Shown one piece after another: positions 60,827 through 64,000 of a stretch of 64,000 nucleotides of DNA. The notes beneath the pieces are model-generated. The model saw only the letters and a program-made list of their open reading frames with translations, was not told where the DNA came from and made no database searches. Within the stretch, counting starts at the first letter, position 1; the number at the start of each line of letters is the position of its first letter. Source of the DNA: a virus. Where the stretch lies: the IMG/VR virus record IMGVR_UViG_3300042197_004918, positions 109,818 through 173,817 of that record. One strand, 5' to 3'. The translations under genes were made by a program, and so were the position numbers.

Positions 60827-61666
60827 ATGGACAAATTCTCAAAAGACCCGCTGGGCGAAAGAATGAAAGGACAGTATGAAGTCCGTTCAAGACAGCTTCT
60901 TCCTCGACGGACATATACCATCATTAGATTAGATGGTAAGGCTTTCCACACTTATACCCGTGGTTTGAACAAACCATTTGATAGGGATTTAATTGATGAC
61001 ATGGACGCAGCCGTGGTAAAGATTTTACCGGAAATCCAAGGTGCTCAGTTCGCATACGTTCAGAGTGATGAAATCAGTATTCTTTTGACCGACTTTGCTA
61101 AGGAGAACACCGACGCTTGGTTCGATGGAAATGTGCAGAAGATGGTGAGTGTGTCAGCGTCTCTGATGACGGCTTATTTTAACAGAGAAAGATATTTGAG
61201 ATGTGGAAACGGTCACAGTGCAGCTCAACCGACTGCTGACTTGGATACCATCGAAGATATGCCGTTGGCCACATTCGATTCTCGGGTGTTCACAATCCCA
61301 GATAGGATTGAGGTTATGAATTACTTCATCTGGAGAAACAATGATGCTGCCCGTAATTCTATTTCAATGGTCGCACAGAGTCTTTACAGTCACAAAGAAC
61401 TCCACGGTAAATCTTCTTCTGACAAACAGGAGATGATTTTCAGAAAAGGAATCAATTGGAGTGAATATGATAAGTCTCTCAAAAACGGACGACTGATTGT
61501 CCGAGAGGAATATCGGATAGATAATCCGTGTTGTGAGATAAATTTATCAGACGGAAAACCATCCGAACCGATGATGAGAACGAAGTGGTCAGTTAAATCC
61601 GCAGAAAAATTCACCCAATCAAAAGATTCGTTGTTAAGCATGATACCTACTTATGAGAATTCCTAA
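60827..61666 (+). CDS. Thg1-like 3'-5' tRNA polymerase
   Basis: 279 residues. IIRLDGKAFHTYTRGL (32-47) with the first metal Asp36, YVQSDEISILL (78-88) with the second acidic pair D81-E82, and WFDGNVQKMVSVSAS are core Thg1 motifs. Eukaryotic Thg1 adds G-1 to tRNA-His; bacterial and phage Thg1-like proteins repair truncated tRNA 5' ends by templated 3'-5' addition. With the CCA enzyme and RNA ligase this gives the phage enzymes for both tRNA ends and internal breaks. Confidence 0.92.
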   Translation: MDKFSKDPLGERMKGQYEVRSRQLLPRRTYTIIRLDGKAFHTYTRGLNKPFDRDLIDDMDAAVVKILPEIQGAQFAYVQSDEISILLTDFAKENTDAWFDGNVQKMVSVSASLMTAYFNRERYLRCGNGHSAAQPTADLDTIEDMPLATFDSRVFTIPDRIEVMNYFIWRNNDAARNSISMVAQSLYSHKELHGKSSSDKQEMIFRKGINWSEYDKSLKNGRLIVREEYRIDNPCCEINLSDGKPSEPMMRTKWSVKSAEKFTQSKDSLLSMIPTYENS

Positions 61667-61787
61667 ACAAAAATACTTCGTCACGTTCGACCCAAAAGAA
61701 CTTATTATATGGGGAGTTGGGTTGTCTGTAAGTGGATCTATGTCAGACGCGGCAGTAAATCTCTCAGACCAGGGGTTGATTTGCTGA
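61653..61787 (+). CDS. short ORF overlapping Thg1 stop
   Basis: 44 residues (MRIPKQKYFVTFDPKELIIW...). Either a small gene or the front part of the gene in the next frame (61781-61972), which it overlaps. Confidence 0.4.
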   Translation: MRIPKQKYFVTFDPKELIIWGVGLSVSGSMSDAAVNLSDQGLIC

Positions 61788-61972
61788 AAACTAAAACCAT
61801 CCAGTGTGGTAAGGATTTCTTTACAACCGTATATGAAGACGGTCACTGTAAAGACATGACATGGGCAATAGTGAACGGCACACCATCCTTTATCCACGAA
61901 GACCTTTTTATCGGAAATATTCAATCGACCAAGTTTAGAAAGAAAACCTTTACCATTGAGAGGCCACGATGA
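61781..61972 (+). CDS. hypothetical protein, start uncertain
   Basis: 63 residues if it begins at TTG 61781, which has AGGGG 5 nt upstream; ATG 61709 in the same frame is the alternative. Ends FRKKTFTIERPR and is ATGA-coupled to the first of two paralogous genes. A frameshift joining it to the 61653 ORF is possible. Confidence 0.45.
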   Translation: MLKTKTIQCGKDFFTTVYEDGHCKDMTWAIVNGTPSFIHEDLFIGNIQSTKFRKKTFTIERPR

Positions 61973-62181
61973 AGACAGAATTTAGGATCGTATTTAACGG
62001 ACACATCTTCAAGATTCAAAAAAAAGTAAAAAGTCAATTCTATGTGCCGTTTATTATTGACAAATATCTTTGGATAGACGTAGGACTTCACGGTTATGGA
62101 ACAATCTTTGAGGCCCGTTCGTATTTGGCCTCTCTCGAAAACCACGAAGAGAAATTAACCGATTGGAAGGTGGTAGAATGA
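61969..62181 (+). CDS. tandem paralogue A
   Basis: 70 residues. FRIVFNGHIFKIQKKV at the N-terminus and EEKLTDWKVVE at the C-terminus match the next gene (FRIMTNGIKFKIQRSS ... DRKLTEWTEV). Beta-rich; unknown. Confidence 0.65.
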   Translation: MKTEFRIVFNGHIFKIQKKVKSQFYVPFIIDKYLWIDVGLHGYGTIFEARSYLASLENHEEKLTDWKVVE

Positions 62182-62405
62182 AATTCAGAATAATGACCAA
62201 CGGAATCAAATTTAAGATTCAAAGAAGTTCCGTGGAAGGAATCTTCTTCAAAGAAGAAGTTTGGAACGATTTGGGACGTCCGGTGCTAGGTTGTTCAGCG
62301 ATTTTCACAAAGTATTATGACACGCTGAGTGATGTCAGAGTTGATTTTGATAAATTCGTAGAACATGACCGCAAGTTGACGGAGTGGACGGAGGTAAGCG
62401 TATGA
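62178..62405 (+). CDS. tandem paralogue B
   Basis: 75 residues from ATG 62178, ATGA overlap with paralogue A. Same N- and C-terminal blocks, different middle. Confidence 0.65.
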   Translation: MKFRIMTNGIKFKIQRSSVEGIFFKEEVWNDLGRPVLGCSAIFTKYYDTLSDVRVDFDKFVEHDRKLTEWTEVSV

Positions 62406-62602
62406 TACCCGTCGAAGGAGAAAAACATCTGCCAAAATATCTCGTCAAACACGCGAGAGATTTCTGTGAAAGTATCAATGCCATTGAAATCCATAACATC
62501 GCGGGGCTTGGAGAAGGTGATTACAGAATCATGTATTGGATAATGGAAGGCGAGAAGAGAAAAATGGAAGCAATCATATTGAGAGTTCCACACCAAGACT
62601 AA
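62402..62602 (+). CDS. hypothetical protein
   Basis: 66 residues from ATG 62402 (ATGA overlap). Helical N-terminus KYLVKHARDFCESINAIE. Unknown. Confidence 0.6.
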   Translation: MIPVEGEKHLPKYLVKHARDFCESINAIEIHNIAGLGEGDYRIMYWIMEGEKRKMEAIILRVPHQD

Positions 62603-62605
62603 CCT

Positions 62606-62875
62606 ATGGACGAAATCAAATATAAACACCGCTGGAACGAGATTGACGAGAGATTCAATAAGTGGTTTGTTGGAGACTCTTGGGATAAACAGGTAAAGTT
62701 TCTGTCCACCGAGATTAGCGACGCCTTCGCTCTCTCCAAAAAACAGGTCAAAGACATTTTCGTTACTTTCCACGAAGTTTATAGAGAAAACCGAACTATC
62801 AGTTTTAATTGGAAAGACTATCAATTTCCAACACTGGTAGCTATAACCGCAAATTACGTTAAATTCAAAAAATAA
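62606..62875 (+). CDS. hypothetical protein
   Basis: 89 residues, aromatic and charged (HRWNEIDERFNKWFVGDSW). Unknown. Confidence 0.6.
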   Translation: MDEIKYKHRWNEIDERFNKWFVGDSWDKQVKFLSTEISDAFALSKKQVKDIFVTFHEVYRENRTISFNWKDYQFPTLVAITANYVKFKK

Positions 62876-62882
62876 TACCACT

Positions 62883-63200
62883 ATGCTAATAATAGATGTA
62901 AACACGGAAAGTATGTATCGGTCGTATGTAAATTGTATGACGGATATAATTTGGGACAATACTCGTTCAGGTGGAGTTGTCACAGACGGCACAAATGAAT
63001 TCAAACATATGGTGGAGTGCCTTTGTTATGAAAGATTTGAAGAGATTCGAGAAATGTTTAAAGATGGTTATACCCGTATGTTGATTCCAGAGGTTATGGA
63101 TTGGATTGACAATTCCACCGAAGTTGATATTATGTTAAGAGTGTTCGGAAGGAACGGTGTCCTTTTGGGAGCATTAACAAAGTCACAACTCAGCTATTGA
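62883..63200 (+). CDS. hypothetical protein
   Basis: 105 residues, helical middle (ECLCYERFEEIREMFKDGY). Unknown. Confidence 0.6.
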   Translation: MLIIDVNTESMYRSYVNCMTDIIWDNTRSGGVVTDGTNEFKHMVECLCYERFEEIREMFKDGYTRMLIPEVMDWIDNSTEVDIMLRVFGRNGVLLGALTKSQLSY

Positions 63201-63204
63201 ACAT

Positions 63205-63399
63205 ATGTCAAATGGAAAGGGAGACAGTCCGAGAAACTGTTTCAGCAAAAAATTCAAGGATAACTACGACGCCATTAACTGGGGTAGAGCTAAAACCATT
63301 GATGAATACTGTGGTTCTCCGGAAGGCACTTTCAAGAAGTTTGTTAAAGAGCAATCCGAATTAGAGAAATTTAACCTCAATCGGAACCGAAAGTTATGA
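63205..63399 (+). CDS. conserved phage protein (KGDSPRNCFSKKF type)
   Basis: 64 residues. The N-terminus NGKGDSPRNCFSKKFKDNY is a signature widespread in phages, usually annotated hypothetical. ATGA-coupled to the HNH-like gene. Confidence 0.7.
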   Translation: MSNGKGDSPRNCFSKKFKDNYDAINWGRAKTIDEYCGSPEGTFKKFVKEQSELEKFNLNRNRKL

Positions 63400-63680
63400 A
63401 CTGTGTGTTCTGCAAAAGAGACGTTACCACTCGTGGCCACCACATAGTTCCGAAATGTAAGGGTGGAAAAGAAATCGTGGAAGCGTGTGAATCTTGTGAA
63501 GACTTCATTCACAACACATGGACACACAACGAGTTACGTGACATTTACAATAACGTAGAAACCATAGTGAACAACGAAAAGTTCTCTAAATTTTTGAAGT
63601 GGTTATTGAAACAACCAAAGGATACAGTATTTAAGTCTTCTATATCAAACAATAGAACACGTAAGGGTAAATATACATGA
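63396..63680 (+). CDS. HNH-like protein
   Basis: 94 residues. CVFCKRD, GHHIVPKCKGGKE and ACESCEDFIHNTWTHNEL give a Cys-rich HNH-type motif with paired His. Lacks the usual Asn block in clean form; nuclease or simply a zinc protein. Confidence 0.7.
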   Translation: MNCVFCKRDVTTRGHHIVPKCKGGKEIVEACESCEDFIHNTWTHNELRDIYNNVETIVNNEKFSKFLKWLLKQPKDTVFKSSISNNRTRKGKYT

Positions 63681-64000
63681 CACTAAACGCACTACCAACC
63701 CCCGCAGCTTATACCACAGACGAGGTCCGAGATATGTATCTCAACCACATGAGAGTTCTGGTTGATTATTGGCACAACGAATCTCGGTGTGAGACTGAAC
63801 GTGAACGTATGGAAGGATTAGTGTTCAGTATCCTTGTGATGTTAGACGGTGGTTCAGCTTCGTTGCCCTCGGTTGACCTTTGTTTGTCTCCTCATCCAAC
63901 TGATAAAGAATATTTGACTTCCATTGGAGAAAAACACTTTGAGGCCGGTATGATAATCAACAACTGCCAATTACACGAACTTTGGTTTAAGAAAAAATAA
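63677..64000 (+). CDS. hypothetical protein
   Basis: 107 residues, complete (TAA is the last three bases of the window). RDMYLNHMRVLVDYWHNESRCETERERMEG and LDGGSASLP are phage-typical conserved segments of unknown role. ATGA-coupled to the HNH-like gene. Confidence 0.65.
   Translation: MTLNALPTPAAYTTDEVRDMYLNHMRVLVDYWHNESRCETERERMEGLVFSILVMLDGGSASLPSVDLCLSPHPTDKEYLTSIGEKHFEAGMIINNCQLHELWFKKK

Overview
The window is part of the genome of a large tailed bacteriophage (Caudoviricetes, very likely a jumbo phage). The evidence is tight gene packing with ATGA or TGATG overlaps, dozens of small unknown genes, phage nucleotide-metabolism enzymes, a Ser-rich/Ig-like tail or capsid-decoration protein, an array of about 28 tRNA genes, and homing endonucleases. 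Lipobox-bearing small proteins point to a host with a lipoprotein pathway, probably Gram-negative. The host genus cannot be read from the sequence. Few genes have a clear Shine-Dalgarno site, and many promoters sit so close to the start codon that the mRNA should be leaderless, which suggests a host that initiates without SD.

Layout. (1) 1-7900, minus strand: a nucleotide-metabolism operon with GIY-YIG nuclease, thymidylate synthase, dihydrofolate reductase, dCMP deaminase, a metallophosphoesterase and about 14 small unknown genes. (2) 7945-14640, plus strand: an NTase-fold protein, an 892-residue Ser-rich/Ig-like structural protein, a 2H phosphoesterase and small genes, closed by a strong terminator at 14674. 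(3) 14730-26780: a tRNA/ncRNA island with its own promoter and terminator. It holds about 26 recognisable tRNAs plus atypical, interrupted and tRNA-like ones, spacers with strong hairpins, two copies of a piece matching the 23S rRNA GTPase-associated centre, three antisense homing endonucleases ending inside tRNA genes, a TyrRS-like S4 domain protein, two lipoproteins and a ~1-kb ornate RNA. (4) 26825-38160: metalloprotease, ART-like protein, deoxyribosyltransferase-like protein, NMNAT-Nudix, NadV, RlmN-like radical SAM protein, PRPP synthetase, RNA ligase and Pth2. (5) 38163-45063: phosphatases, then four large proteins with capsid-targeting-like leaders, including ART-domain fusions and a CCA-adding enzyme. 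(6) 45060-64000: SLOG and HD proteins, a fused CoaD-CoaE CoA synthase, LemA-type membrane proteins, ATP-grasp, WGR-DNA ligase, NADAR, a second radical SAM protein, Thg1 and many small genes.

Two themes tie the genes together. One is NAD+/ADP-ribose chemistry: NadV, NMNAT and Prs rebuild NAD+ from nicotinamide. Nudix, NADAR, SLOG and several ART-like proteins make, sense or remove ADP-ribose products, and CoA synthesis adds another cofactor. The other is tRNA upkeep: RNA ligase, Thg1, a CCA enzyme, Pth2, RlmN-like and S4 proteins match a large tRNA array in which about nine genes lack a complete encoded CCA. Two promoter classes are visible: TTGACA-N16/17-TANNNT with start codon 6 nt downstream (metabolic/early-type genes), and a TATTTAT box 4-8 nt before the start (structural, secreted, homing and injected-type genes). 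All functional statements come from motifs read by eye; no database search was run.
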